Shown here piece by piece: positions 26,787 to 38,595 of a stretch of DNA of 64,000 nt; the first letter of the stretch is position 1, and each line of letters starts with the position of its first letter. The stretch is taken from assembly GCF_003576645.1 (NCBI RefSeq), contig NC_044922.1, positions 15,118,072 to 15,182,071 of the forward strand, written 5' to 3'. Source of the stretch: Ipomoea triloba (lineage: Eukaryota > Streptophyta > Magnoliopsida > Solanales > Convolvulaceae). A model generated the notes under the pieces. That model did no database searches, was not told the origin of the DNA, and worked only from the letters and a program-made list of their open reading frames with translations. The position numbers and the translations under genes are program-made.

Positions 26787-27468
26787 GTGACTTTAACTAG
26801 TAAAGGACTACAAGAATGTAAACCAATCTAGGTAACTCATAGTTGATCGGCTCAAACTAAGGAGTCCACTTCCACAAAGAGTCAAACTTGAAGCCAATTG
26901 TTCGACCAACTTAGTTGTTTTTAAATTACTATTATCTTTAAATTATTAGTGGATTAACCCTCTCAACTCGCAATCCTAGGTTGGGTAGGATCCTCAAAGA
27001 TAGGGTGTTAGTCATTCTGTGTTACCAACCCATTTTGACAACACTAGTTATCAAGATCAAAATTAAAATCAAATAGGTTGTGTTTCTTGATCATAATTCT
27101 TACAATCAGGCCTTTCAAAACACAACGAATCTTAATATCAATTTTGCATTACTTATTGCGACGAAGAAAAAAAAAAGGAATGGTAGAAAGTAATCCTAAG
27201 CTTTTGGAACTCGAATGCATCCATCCAAATGAAACCAATCATGAGTTGTGTGATTACATCAAACAAAAGATGACATGTCGGGTAAAGATGACCACACCTT
27301 GCAATAATAAACATTAGACACAATGGTGGATGACCATGTGAGGGATTTGGTTGGGAGTAGTCATATGTAACTATCGCTATAGACAAATCGTCATATCATA
27401 AATAGCGACAAAAGTTAGCAAATTGCGAGATATATATATTGCTAACGCTTTTGATTTACCAGAAAATT
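26787..27468 (-). repeat. SINE-like fragment and AT-rich spacer
   Basis: About 26810-26925 matches, in inverse sense, a SINE-like family seen also at 32055-32205, 47030-47170 and 51735-51840 (words GTAAACCAATCTAGGTAACTC, TAGTTGATCGGCTCAAAC, GAGTCAAACTTG). The remainder has no recognised feature. Confidence 0.5.
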
Positions 27469-27537
27469 CAGGTTGAGAAAAGTAGTTATGAACAGATACT
27501 GCATTGTAATAGAGTTAGTAATATTCAAAAAAAAATG
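27469..27537 (+). mobile_element. SINE 3' tail
   Basis: GGTTGAGAAAAGTAGTTATG, CATTGTAATAGAGTTAGTAA and a short poly-A match the tail of the SINE at 58055-58209 and the one at 21297. The 5' part is missing. Confidence 0.65.
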
Positions 27538-28390
27538 AAATCTCTTTTATAATTATATATGATAAACGATCACAAGGACGAAGGCTCAATTTAAAAAAAG
27601 TACTAAATAATTTTCATAGAAATTAATTAATTGTCCAACCAATTCGGTTGCAGTTCCCATATATTGGTAGTGCCAGTAGTTGTTGGTGTTGATGTTCATT
27701 GGTCTTCTTCTGCTGTGTCACTTTGTGACAGACATTCGACCACGAAATTACAATCCATATGATATGATGCAGGGCTGATATAGTATGTGGAAGAGGATGA
27801 TCATCATCCAGATGGATGGATATTATTGGTTTACCATCCTAGGTACAATAATCCTCGAATTCTTAGCTTTCTTGGCATCAATAATGTTGATAAAATGCTT
27901 CAATTGGAGCCAAACATTTGTGCTTCTTTTGTTGGATGCATTTATTAACTCAAGAATTCACAACTTTTTTTTTTAAAAGAGGAGTTAAGTGTAATAAATA
28001 AATAAATAAAAACTATAATTGGATCTTGAACATCGTAAATTTATGCAATTACACACCAAAATACAATTAGGACAATTGTTGGTAAAATAGGTCATCCAAT
28101 TACACACCAAAATACAATTAGGTCACTGAAATAAATAAATAAAAACTATAATTGGATCCTTGAACAACGTAAATTTATGCAATTACACCTAAAATGACTT
28201 GTTTATCGCTGACGTGTCGATTTCTTTATTTAAAACTATTTTTTAAAAATTTTATTTTAATAATTTCTTTTAAAAATTATTTTGGAATTATTTAAAAAAA
28301 AAAAAAACTACCGGAGATGAAGTGGTCTCCATGACTGGCCGGAGACGAAGTCTCAATTTTTTTTAACCTTAATTATATATATATATCACC
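27538..28390. other. AT-rich intergenic DNA, no gene seen
   Basis: No gene is supported. The phrase AAAACTATAATTGGATCTTG is repeated near 28010 and 28143 with AATTACACACCAAAATACAA between (a local duplication). Confidence 0.45.
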
Positions 28391-28789
28391 GAGTTAATTC
28401 CATTTTTTATCTAGATTTATAGGTGATAATATACTTTTAGCCATTTTTTATTAGAACATCTTCATTTGGTCCTAGTATTATTGTGACATGACCATTTTTA
28501 GTCCTCCATAAATAAAAATCATTGAAAGATTGTTAAATACAAAGACATATCAATCTTTTTTATACAAAGTATATTGAACCGCTATATTTTTATATTTATT
28601 TGTTTGAAAACATCAATAATTGAAGACCGAAATGTTCTTACATTTAACGATATTTAAACTGTTTTGTTGATAAATGACCAAAAATAATCATGTCACAATA
28701 ATACTAAGACCAAAAGTGGATGTTCTAATAAAAAATAACTAATAGTGGACTATCACTTATAAATCTAGGACCAAAAATGGAATTAACTC
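28391..28789. mobile_element. Mutator-like MITE with GAGTTAATTCC ends (399 bp)
   Basis: The ends GAGTTAATTCCATTTTT and AAAAATGGAATTAACTC are inverted repeats extending about 170 bp (TTTATTAGAACATC..., TTGTGACATGA...). The terminus is the same type as the gene-capturing element at 19549. The 9-bp flanks agree only partly, so the insertion is old. Confidence 0.75.
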
Positions 28790-30295
28790 TATTTTCACGT
28801 AAGTAGTTTCCTGGTAAGATCTTATCATTATAGGGATAAACAAGTTAACATCAACTTGGCATTCATAAACCATTAGTCCATTACAGCTGTTATGTCTGTC
28901 TGTTATGTTGTGATAAAGCAAAAATGTTTCCTAATAATGCACCAAACTTTAATTAATTACTGTCATTATTGAAAAAAGCATACACCAGCATTATATTATC
29001 GCATGTTACTCTCCCAAGCCAAATGCATGCACCAATACTTTTATCAAATTCTTTTTGATGTGACGAGAAATACTCATAGTCATTACTTGAGAACATACAT
29101 TATATAAATCTCATTCCTGTGTAATACCTTATAAATTATACAAGAAATGTAAATCGTACTAAAAAGATCTTGTGAGACGAACTTGATCAAAAGAGTGCTA
29201 GCAATAAATAAACTCGTTACGACTTTTAGGTACGATTTTTTATCAAACTCTAATTAATATATATATATATATATATATAATTCCACTGCACCTTTACGCA
29301 GTAGTCATGCTTGTCCAACCAAATCCAATATTGTTTTGATTGGAACTAAGGGTTTAGTCAAGGTTTCGATAATTAGGATTTGAGTTATAATGCATGTTTT
29401 GAAATATATTAGTTAGGAGTTGATTTTGTCTTAGTGATGTTGTCTGGAGTCTTATCACAATTTTAAATGGTACTTATAGCTTAATTAGTATCTATTTCCG
29501 TACATTGTTAATATAAATCAAATTTTCTTATAGTGTTTTCAATATGAGCGATGATGGGGTGTGGGAGGGAGAAGGGGGGCTTGATCTACCTTTGGAGTAC
29601 CATTTCAGAGTCTTCCCTTTACTTGGTTCGATTCGATTTTAGTGATATTGTATGCTCTATCTCAAGATGGTTCGATGGGTCTTCCCTTTACTTGGTTCAA
29701 TTCGATTTTAGTGATATTGTCTACTCAATATCATGACCTTCCATATGGGAGAGTCACCACATGCCATCTGAGCACAATGTGCTTAGCCCGATCCCTTCTA
29801 TCTAAAATTTAAAGATGCATTTATTTAAAATTGTTTTTGGAGATTAATGAAAGTAATGGATTCAAAAAGTAAGAGAAAACAATAATTTATAAAGTTTATC
29901 AAATATTTCTTAAAATACTATTATTGTGTGCATGGAATATATTGATTTTTCACACCATGTTCCACAATAAGGGTGATTGAGGAATATCTTTTTGAAAAGC
30001 TTTTGTTGTTTGATCATATCCAAAAAGTTAATAATATGTGTGTTTCATATAAATTAGCTTTTTAAGCGTGTATGTTTAGCAAATACTACTTAAACAATTA
30101 TTTTTAAGAATTTATTTATTTATTTTAGTATCTCAAAAAAGTTGAAAGTAATTGTTAAAAATAAGGATATTTTTAATTATCTATTTAAATTATTTTTATA
30201 AAATGTTTAAAATGTAAAATGCTATTGAAATATATTTAAGTAGTTAACATTCACTAACTCACCAATATAATTAATTATTATATGGAATATTTTTT
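28790..30295. other. AT-rich intergenic DNA with a SINE remnant
   Basis: About 29737-29790 is a minus-strand SINE piece (GGCATGTGGTGACTCTCCCA, then TATGGAAGGTCATGA). A direct repeat, TTCCCTTTACTTGGTTCRAT then TCGATTTTAGTGATATTGT, lies at 29615-29650 and 29680-29720. No gene. Confidence 0.45.
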
Positions 30296-30356
30296 TCATC
30301 CATGTGGGAGTGTAAATCGGGACACCGGATGCCACTAGACCACAAGGTCTTTGGCA
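30296..30356 (-). mobile_element. truncated SINE 5' part
   Basis: The minus strand reads GACCTTGTGGTCTAGTGGCA (A box) and CACTCCCACATGGATGA, matching the 5' half of the SINE at 58055. Confidence 0.65.
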
Positions 30357-30885
30357 ATTATTATATGGAATATATTTGTACAAATAACTAATTAAAAATC
30401 CCACTAGATCAAATTCGATAATACCTAAAAATTAATTATTCACATCTAATCCCAACATTGGATTAATAATAGTAATAGTAATATAGTATTTTAATTGTTG
30501 GTGTACATATATAACACACAAATTATATCATGGCCTAAGGTGTACATACAATACGTCTGGACGGCATGATAAATCCATGTCCACGAAATAACAATGTACA
30601 TAACATTGGTTAAAAAGAAAACTCTTTATTTTAATTGACTACCATGAATTTGTTGATCCCACCATACATTACTCCTTTAGTTAACAAAAGAGTTCATGTA
30701 AATATGTAATAATCAAACATTAAAAAAAAGTCTAATAAAATAATGGCACATCAAGTAGTGACTATTATATAATGATTTTTGTAGAAAAGTATAGCATGAC
30801 TCAAAAGAAAAATATTGATGATATTTTAAGATTATATACTTTAATCAAATTTGTAAAATGAAATTTTGAATTTATATTTTTTTTA

Positions 30886-31144
30886 CTCCCTTCGTCCCAT
30901 TTTATGTGTCTGGTTCGGTTAACGAGGCTTGACTGAAGCTATTTTAATTCAATTTTTCATAATACTAGGTTTAGTATTAATATACAAAATTTATATATTT
31001 AGAAACTATACTAAAACTACTATTAGACACAAAAAAAATCAAATTTAAAAATAAATAAATGATACTCAAGAAAATAAACAAAGAAGAAAGAGTTGGTTTG
31101 ACCAATGAATAGTAAGTAGGACAGATAAAATGGGACAAAGGGAG
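30886..31144. mobile_element. Stowaway MITE (259 bp, TSD TA)
   Basis: CTCCCTTCGTCCCATTTTAT at the left and ATAAAATGGGACAAAGGGAG at the right are the classic Stowaway TIRs, flanked by TA. Two more copies lie at 61046 and 61329. Confidence 0.92.
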
Positions 31145-31159
31145 TATAACATAGCGAGG

Positions 31160-31362
31160 GGACACTCTAATTAACATGTGTAAGAAACATCCCGCTCCTA
31201 GAGAATCCAAGCAAATCCTCCTTGAGAATCTTGACAACCTCAGAAGGCGGCTGGGGGGATAGCAAGGAGACCCCGAGCACAAAGCCATATCCAAAACATC
31301 AGCCACCCAATTTTGTTCTCTAAAGACATGAGTCACTCGAACATTCCAAGGCTATCCAAATT
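31160..31362 (-). pseudogene. LINE RNase H fragment, frameshifted
   Basis: The minus strand reads WNVRVTHVFREQNWVADVLD, the RNase H signature of plant LINEs. After a frameshift near 31245 it reads PPSEVVKILKEDLLGFSRSG, the usual polyprotein end. The remainder of the LINE is absent. Confidence 0.7.
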
Positions 31363-32392
31363 CCAAAACATCAGTCACCCAATTTCATATATTGATTGAT
31401 TGTAAATGATGAATTTTTATATTTAAAACGCAACAAAATAATCATATCATTTACAATCAATCAATATATGAAAACCTAAGAGTACAATCTCGGGATATAA
31501 TCTTCTGATTTTTCACTTCAATGGCTACAAATTAAAAGGTTTAATCTCACTAGAAGACTTTCAGAACTCAAATATTTTATTCTTCATCACTATTAAAGGC
31601 ATCTGAAACTTAAACCACTCGACCTTATGGAAATATTTTTACAAAATTTCAATGTAAACTTTGTGTGTGAATGTGTGATGTTCATTATTCTCCAAAGGAA
31701 CCCTATTCTCCACGGTACATACACCAACATATTCCGGCAAAAGAAATCAAAATTTGGACTAACAACGCCATGTAGCAATCGTTCTCACTTGGCAGAATCG
31801 TAGCATAATGGTGGGCCATTAATTAGCCTAATGAAGACATTAATTAAGAAATCTAAACTAATTAGTCAGAGCTAATTTAATCAATAAATTCTTTGATTCA
31901 CCTTGTGATGGACCCCGTAGGTTGCTCTGTCCATAATTGATAGGCTCAAAACGAAAAAGTTAATAAGCAATTTAACCAATAAACTCCTAATATAATCAAT
32001 GGAATTACTTAATTGTTCGATTATGTATCCACTGTGGGTGTCATTGGGTAACCCTAGCTAACAAATGACCATAAAGATGTAAATCAGGTTAGGTTGTCTC
32101 ATAGCTGACAAGCTCAAACTAAGGTCAATAGACTGCTCTCATTGAGAGTCAAACTTGTAACATTTTGGTTATCAAGCTAATCATCTGACCAACTTGGCTC
32201 AGGTTGTTCTCTCAATTTCTGTTTTTTTCTTTTTGTAACAAAGGAAAACTCGCCACAATTATCCAATAGTGTGTACTAAATAAATCTACTCCTGTGTAAT
32301 AATTCATAAATCACACAAAAAATCACACATGAAAAAAAGAAGAAGAGGTAAACCACACTTAAAAATCGTGTATGTGATAGTCTCGACCGACA
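31363..32392. other. AT-rich intergenic DNA with SINE-like fragment
   Basis: About 32055-32205 is an inverse copy of the SINE-like family described at 26810. A 24-nt or longer inverted pair around TTGATTGATTGTAAATGAT lies near 31390 and 31450. No gene. Confidence 0.4.
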
Positions 32393-32590
32393 AAATATTA
32401 ACAAAATCAAAACCATGACATTCTAATACAATAATCACTTTTACCCATTACATAGCTACTTTCTCAACCTACTAAAGTACAACGAGTCAACAATTGACTC
32501 CACTGAGGTTCGAACCCACTCCCATCATCCATGTGAGAGTGTTAACTGGGACACCAGGTGCCACTTGACCACAAGGTCTTTGGTGCCTCA
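32393..32590 (-). mobile_element. tRNA-derived SINE, nearly full length
   Basis: The minus strand reads GACCTTGTGGTCAAGTGGCA (A box), GGGAGTGGGTTCGAACC (B box) and GTAGGTTGAGAAAGTAGCTA (tail), the same family as 58055-58209. The 3' boundary is approximate. Confidence 0.75.
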
Positions 32591-33045
32591 ATTTTATTTA
32601 ATTACTTTCGTTTTAATAAAGAAAAAGAAAAGGAAAGAGTGCCTACCCCATTAATAAAGTATGTTGTCACATTACTAATCCCTTGTTTTATTCTTATCCA
32701 CGTCATATACACAGACATTAATTAAAAAAAAAAAAAATAGAATTGATTAAAACAATGTACGTTACATTTAGGTATAAATGAGACAAACTACTCAAAATAT
32801 TCGGATTTGATTTGATAAATGTTTAATTTCAATTCAGTTACAGCACGTTTGGTTCACGGAATGAATTTTAAGGGAATAGGAATACTATTTCATAAGGAAT
32901 GGAATAGGTAATGAATAGAATATGAATTATATTCCAGCGTTTGGTTCGCGGAAGGAATAGACTTGGGAATTGTATTCCAGCGTTTGGTTCGCAGAAGGAA
33001 TAGAAATGGAATATATATTTAAAAGACATAAATGCCCTTGTACAA

Positions 33046-33049
33046 AATT

Positions 33050-33083
<34 letters not shown>

Positions 33084-33150
33084 GTAGTAGTAGTACTACT
33101 ACTACTACTACTACTGCTACTACTGCTGCTACTACTACTACTACTACTAC
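33046..33150. repeat. (ATT)n / (ACT)n trinucleotide microsatellite
   Basis: Runs of ATT, AGT and ACT/GCT triplets. Leucine- or serine-only frames over it are artefacts. Confidence 0.95.
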
Positions 33151-33391
33151 ATTCATATAAATAACAAACAAATTTAAAGAGCATTTAATAATATTCAGAA
33201 GAAAAAATTATTAAGTATTCAAGAAGTTGGTTTGAGATGTGTGTCTCTCCTTATTTCAAGGAGTCTTCCTGCAACAAATAATTAGATATTCAAGAGTCCT
33301 AATATTACTATAAAATCTAAGATTTCTCTCTTCCTATGTTTTTTTTTGTTCTTGAGATGGTGAGAACTGCTTATATTATATTGTTCATGCA

Positions 33392-33510
33392 GATAGCACG
33401 GATATATTTGATGACGCAATCACATTCTTTAGAGCGAATGTCTTCTTCAAAAACTTTGATATTCAATGTTCAGCAGATAAACTCCTTATCTATTTGACAT
33501 TATATATATA
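33392..33510 (+). pseudogene. captured exon of actin-related protein 2/3 complex subunit 3
   Basis: The frame from 33392 reads [20 protein letters not shown] then [19 protein letters not shown], the conserved middle of ARPC3 (p21-Arc). It is preceded by a splice-acceptor-like ATGCAG. The following codons diverge into a TATATA run. Other parts of ARPC3 are not visible, so this is a fragment. It lies between the TIRs of the element at 32845-34427. Confidence 0.75.
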
Positions 33511-34427
33511 TTGTACCTGAGGCCGGTTTTCCCTTCCCTGGGTTATTTTTTGTTTAACACATAACTCTTTTCAAAGAAGAAAAGGTGTTCCTATTACGCA
33601 CTTGATCTTGCTGCATTAAAAGAAAAGAAAGATTAGTATGCTTCATCAGAAAGAAAATACACCTTCATCAGGAAGGTCAATTGAAGTAACAAGTTGAAGT
33701 TGGCATAATAACAATCCAGCAGCAGCACCCTGAATTTCAGATTTTGTATTGTCTTTCTAAGGAAGATGCCGTGTTTCTATGTTGTAAGCTGCTTACCATG
33801 AATTTCAGATATTGTATTGTCTTTCATCGTACTATTTTGTGTTCTTGAATAAAAAAAGAATAATTATTTCTACACACATATTATTGAAGGGAGATTCTAT
33901 GAACCATTAGACTTACAAGGTAAAAAATTTAAAAGAATAAACAAAAAAATAAGACAAAATAAATCAATCTTATTTACAATAGAAATATAGATTGAGAATC
34001 AAGAATTATTTAAATTCATTGAATTTCAATCCATATCATTATATTTTGAATAATAATGTAGTATAGTACGATGAAAAAAATTTACTGTATTAATTATCAA
34101 GTTTTACTACATAATTAGGCTAGATGAGCATATCTGATTTATTTATTTATTTTAATAATGATAATAATCTTTTTAATAATTTGTCAGGAAAATCTTGTTA
34201 CCAAAAAGGGTAAAAATGGAAATAAAATAAAATACCTATTCCTGATAAGCCAGTAATAGGCTAATACCAGGGGGGTGCTGGTAATAGCTATAACCCTTGC
34301 AATGGTAATAGCTCATTCCCGGGAACATTGTTCCGGGGAATACAAATGTCTACCAAACAACGGAATAGGCTATTATTGGGAATGCTATGTCATTCCCTGC
34401 CTATTCCGTGAACCAAACATCCCGTTA

Positions 34428-34877
34428 GAGTCAAGTTGAGTTCGATCTCAAGTACCTCGAGTAATACATTGTGACGAATTCGAGTCTTTACACAAGATTC
34501 TAGCACTCTCCGTGAAAATTGTTTAATTTACTCATGCGTTATAAGAGGTATGTGCAACCTCATTATATTATATTATATATATATATATACACACACACAC
34601 TCACGATATGGTGAAAAAAATCAAATTATAATAAGTAATAAAATGATTGTGTTGTTGCAATATGGATAGGAATATGACATCTTTTAGTTACTTTAGATAT
34701 CCACTTTTATGGTTGTCAATTAAAAACAAGCTTTAATCACTCAGTTTCAATAACATATCGTTTTCACAAGCAAAGCGTGATACCCCATTCAGTTCTAACT
34801 CATTACCAGCCACGCAATCTAATACCCAAATTTCGGTTTATTCCGAGCATCAATTTTGATTTTTTTTTTTTTTTGTG
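34428..34877. other. AT-rich spacer
   Basis: Contains (TA)n(CA)n near 34565-34600. No gene seen. Confidence 0.5.
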
Positions 34878-35060
34878 ACAATAAAACTCTATGTCACTGT
34901 TTGTAATTGTCTATAGAATAAACTCTGTTCATGTGTAATAACTTACAAACCACACATGTGAAGTAAATTGTACTAGAAAGACCTTATGCATCATGCTTAG
35001 CTTGATTGGGAGGATGTTAGCAAGAATCAAACTCATGACCTTTTAGTAAAAAAATCATGT
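34878..35060 (-). mobile_element. SINE-like repeat (third family)
   Basis: In inverse sense it reads AAAGGTCATGAGTTTGATTC (B-box-like), CAAGCTAAGCATGATGCATA and TGTGTGGTTTGTAAGTTATT. Related copies: 35105-35271 plus 36711-36765 (split by an insertion), 29040-29235 and 49480-49620. Confidence 0.5.
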
Positions 35061-35104
35061 TTTACCTATTCAGACACTCTATTCGGGACGCGAACATCAA
35101 TTTT

Positions 35105-35271
35105 TTTTTTTAATTTTTCTAAAGTAAACGCATCTCATGTGTAATAGCTCACAAATTACACAAATGAAGTAAAGTACATTATGAATATATTGTATGACGA
35201 GTTGTCGGACACTCGGGCTCAACCGAGAGGGTATTGGCAAGAATCGAACTCATGACCTTTTGATATGATAA
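35105..35271 (-). mobile_element. SINE-like repeat, part before the LTR-like insertion
   Basis: Matches 34878-35060 in order. Its continuation (AATCATGCTCTGTTCACTCA) appears only at 36712, after about 1.43 kb of inserted sequence. Confidence 0.5.
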
Positions 35272-36706
35272 TGATGACTACTCTTATTTTGTATCATATT
35301 TTACCCCATTCTTACCCATTCCTTCTTTATGTTGATTTCATGGTGTTTATTTGGGTTTTAGAACTAGAATATTATATTTTGTGCTCAGAATTAACCAAAT
35401 GCACTTTGGAGGAAGGAAAATGGATAAGGAAGCAAAAGTTGATCATTTTGAAACAAAAACACATGGAAAAGGAGCATGGAAGCAGAACCAGAAGAAAACA
35501 CACGAAGGACCGGATCTAGATAGGACATGGTGTGAAGACAAAGTCACATAGGGCGACGGCACGCCCATGCATAATTCACAGGCGCGATTTGTCCTCCGCA
35601 CGGGCACATCATACCCATGCCATGCCCATGCAACCATACAGGTAGTGGCACACCCGTGCGGTGCCATGAAGAAATGCTATAAATAGATCTTTTTCTCTTT
35701 TTGCATAGAGAGAGTCGCCATAGGAGTACTGTAGCAATATAGAATTTGCAGTTTATGATATTTTCTGTCTTCCTTAGCTATTTTACTGTTATTGTATTGT
35801 TAACTTTGAGTATTTTTGGATTGCTTTAGCTTAGATTACCTTGTTATTGTGTTTATCCTTTGGATTCTAGTTTGTTGAATTTATTTTTCCATCTTTATTT
35901 GCTTATTACATTGTTGGATTATGTTATTGATGAATGTTTTTGTGCTTTGTTCTTATATTATGGCTTATGAGTGAGTAGATTAGTTTATGGATTGTATAGT
36001 GGTGTTTATTATGTTTAGTGCCTATTTGATACTTATTCCATTCAAGGATTTGAAACACAATCTAGGGTTCTTGTTTAGTGAGATGTTTTGTTCATGTGTT
36101 TGCTTTGATGGGTTTGTGCACGTACAACCTTGTTAATACTTGTCTGATCTACTATGAAATTTTGGCAACTAAATAGGCAAAGGATGGGTTATCACACCAC
36201 TAGACTCGTTCCTCAATCATCATTATTCTTCGACTAAATTTCGCGACCTTCATGTTCACTTACGAGAGTATGGAATGTTGAAGATCAAGACCACTTGTGC
36301 ATAATGAGAGGGATTAGTAGCGCCACGATAGTGGAACAACCCCCATTTACTGAATTAGCCTAGCATTCAATCACGATAGTGACTTGTTAGTCAACCAATT
36401 TGGAGTTTAATTTGTAGTCTTGAATCCAATGGTGAAGTTTCTTAGCCCTCAATCTTTTGGCTCATGGCATCATACCAATAAATACTCATTTCAATCCCTA
36501 TCTTTTTATTATCATTTCTATCCATTTATTTTCATTCCTATGCTTATCATGCATCATTCGAGTTATTATTTGCTTAGCTTCCACAAATCGTTCAATGTTT
36601 GTGTCTAGATCTTCTTTGGCTAACCCAACCCCCCAATCCTTTAGTATGATCAAAAATAAATTTATTTATGTTTGTTTTGAATACCACTATACTTATTTAT
36701 AGGAAT
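35272..36706 (+). mobile_element. solo-LTR-like insertion, Ty3/gypsy type
   Basis: It starts TGATGACTACTC and ends near AGGAATTA. The flanks GATAA and GAGAA may be a mutated 5-bp duplication. A TATA box (CTATAAATAGA) lies at about 35679. It interrupts a SINE-like repeat, which independently supports the borders. The sequence around 36320-36420 (CACGATAGTGGAACAAC, CACGATAGTGACTTGTTAG) is of a type I associate with gypsy LTRs. No primer site or coding part is present, and the right end lacks the usual CA. Confidence 0.5.
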
Positions 36707-36765
36707 TAGAGAATCATGCTCTGTTCACTCAGGCGCCTCTTTTGGGGCCGAGCATCAACTTTTAT

Positions 36766-37112
36766 TCTTTTTTAATCTTATTAGTTGCTTAGCCAATTAA
36801 TTTCAAACCAACTTTTTATTTTGATGAAATTACTCACCAAACGAAAATATAATTTAACAAATTAACTTAACCGAATTAATCATACTTTTATTATATAAAA
36901 TATATTTTATAATATATAGTCTATTTTTAATTTTACTTATTATTAATTCAGTAAATTTTGAAATTTTAACCAAATTAGCTGATAATTAGATTTTTTTTCT
37001 AAATAAATTTAGAACCATTAGCCAAACTTTAAAATTTACGGAATATTTATTAGGATAATTCTAACAAAAATCTATGATAGCCCATCTCATCTCGGGAGTC
37101 GGGACTCATTCG
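36766..37112. other. AT-rich spacer, no gene seen
   Basis: Nothing recognisable. Confidence 0.5.
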
Positions 37113-37481
37113 ATTGCTATGTCATGGACTTGGATACACCTTGCAGGGTGGACTCGAGACCATGTTCACAATTTTAGAACACTATTTTCACAATTACATA
37201 ATACTATGTTCACAATTTCATAACTCTATATTCAACAATGTAACACAATTTTTGAATCTATATAAAAAAAATTATGAATATAGAGTTCAAAAATTGTGAA
37301 TATTGAGCAATGTAATTTTGTATATTGAGATCTAAAATTGTAAATATATAGTTCTAAATTATGAATATAGAATTTTAAAATTATGAATATAGAATTCTAA
37401 AATTGTGAACATAGAGTTCTAAAATTGTAAACATGGACCCTGGTCCACCTTGGTGGACCCGGGTCCATAGCATAATTTGCC
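37113..37481. mobile_element. Mutator-like MITE, ATGGACC type, about 11-bp TSD
   Basis: Flanks GGACTCATTCG (37102-37112) and GGACTTATTCG (37482-37492) differ by one base. The right end, inverted, reads GCAAATTATGCTATGGACCC. The interior is built from about 20-bp units such as TTCTAAAATTGTGAACATAG and their complement. Confidence 0.75.
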
Positions 37482-37527
37482 GGACTTATTCGCCCTTTTT
37501 GTTGATGTTGTTGGTATTGTTTGTCAT

Positions 37528-37730
37528 GACAAGTTATTGTGTGTACCATGAATATAAGGTACATTTTTAATATATTAAAAATACATTATTTGTATACTAA
37601 ATGTACGTTAAGTACTCAAACAATATACTTTATGTACACAAATAAAGTACTTTTAGTATATAAAAATGTATTTTTTTTATATATGGTCCACACAGCTGTG
37701 TGGGCCATGGTCCATGTAATAGATTGGTTC
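37528..37730. mobile_element. second MITE of the same group
   Basis: Ends TTATTGTGTGTACCATG and, inverted, CTATTACATGGACCATG. The interior has ATTAAAAATACATTATTTGT and ACAATATACTTTATGTAC words that recur at about 60000-60185. The flanks TTGTCATGA and TTCGTCATA are only partly alike. Confidence 0.6.
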
Positions 37731-38545
37731 GTCATAGAATAATGTAATCTATTCTATTTAATTATATATGTACATGTATCAAAAAAAATTAAAGTTGATA
37801 AGAAAATTTACTTGTAGTATATTAATATATTAGAAATATACTTAAAGTTGATGATATAATATTTATTATAATGTTATTTCATTTTCATATTATACTCCAA
37901 AATTTATCTAAATTATAATTACTATTTTAATAACTATAAAATATAATTTTAATAAATATAATTATATTACGTAATAACTTAATTATTTTGATAAAAAAAA
38001 TTGCCTAACATAACACAAATTTATTTGTCTATTAAATTTTTTTTTATTAACTATTCCTCCAATATTTTTCTCATCATATTTACTATTTATTAATCAAATT
38101 AACTCTTCACATCTTTTTATTTAAAATATTTTCTTATAATTTTTTTAGGTGACGAGAAAAATTCGTTATCACAACTCGAGAACTGAAGTATGTAGGGGTA
38201 ATCACACTTTTGTGTAATAATTCACAAGCGACTCAATAGAGATAACTCCACATATATAAATTGTACCTTTGATGTATGCTCCAAATATAAAAAATTGTAT
38301 ATATTGACATTAAGTTAAATATTTCAAAATTTTGAATCGTAAATACTTTGAGCCAAACATCGGTAATTAAAATATACACGCAAAATGTAAACAAAGTAGT
38401 ATATTAACATATTTATTATTAAAAAAAAACATATTTAACAAAAACAATTTTATAATGCAACAATAATTATTACTGCTTTATTATTAAAAATTAATTTGAA
38501 TAAAATATTTATATATTCAACTTTTATTTATGCTGAATAAAATTA

Positions 38546-38595
<50 letters not shown>

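Larger units (their letters stand above)
32845..34427. mobile_element. TIR element carrying an ARPC3 exon
   Basis: The left end CACGTTTGGTTCACGGAAT and, inverted at the right, GATGTTTGGTTCACGGAAT mark about 1.58 kb. The GTTTGGTTCRCGGAA terminal motif is repeated three times at the left (32848, 32940, 32984). The flanks AGTTACAG and CGTTAGAG could be a diverged 8-bp duplication, as in hAT elements. The interior has AT/ACT microsatellites and a host gene exon. No transposase. Confidence 0.65.

Noticed and set aside
32927..33184. Serine- or leucine-only frames
   Set aside because: Trinucleotide microsatellite.
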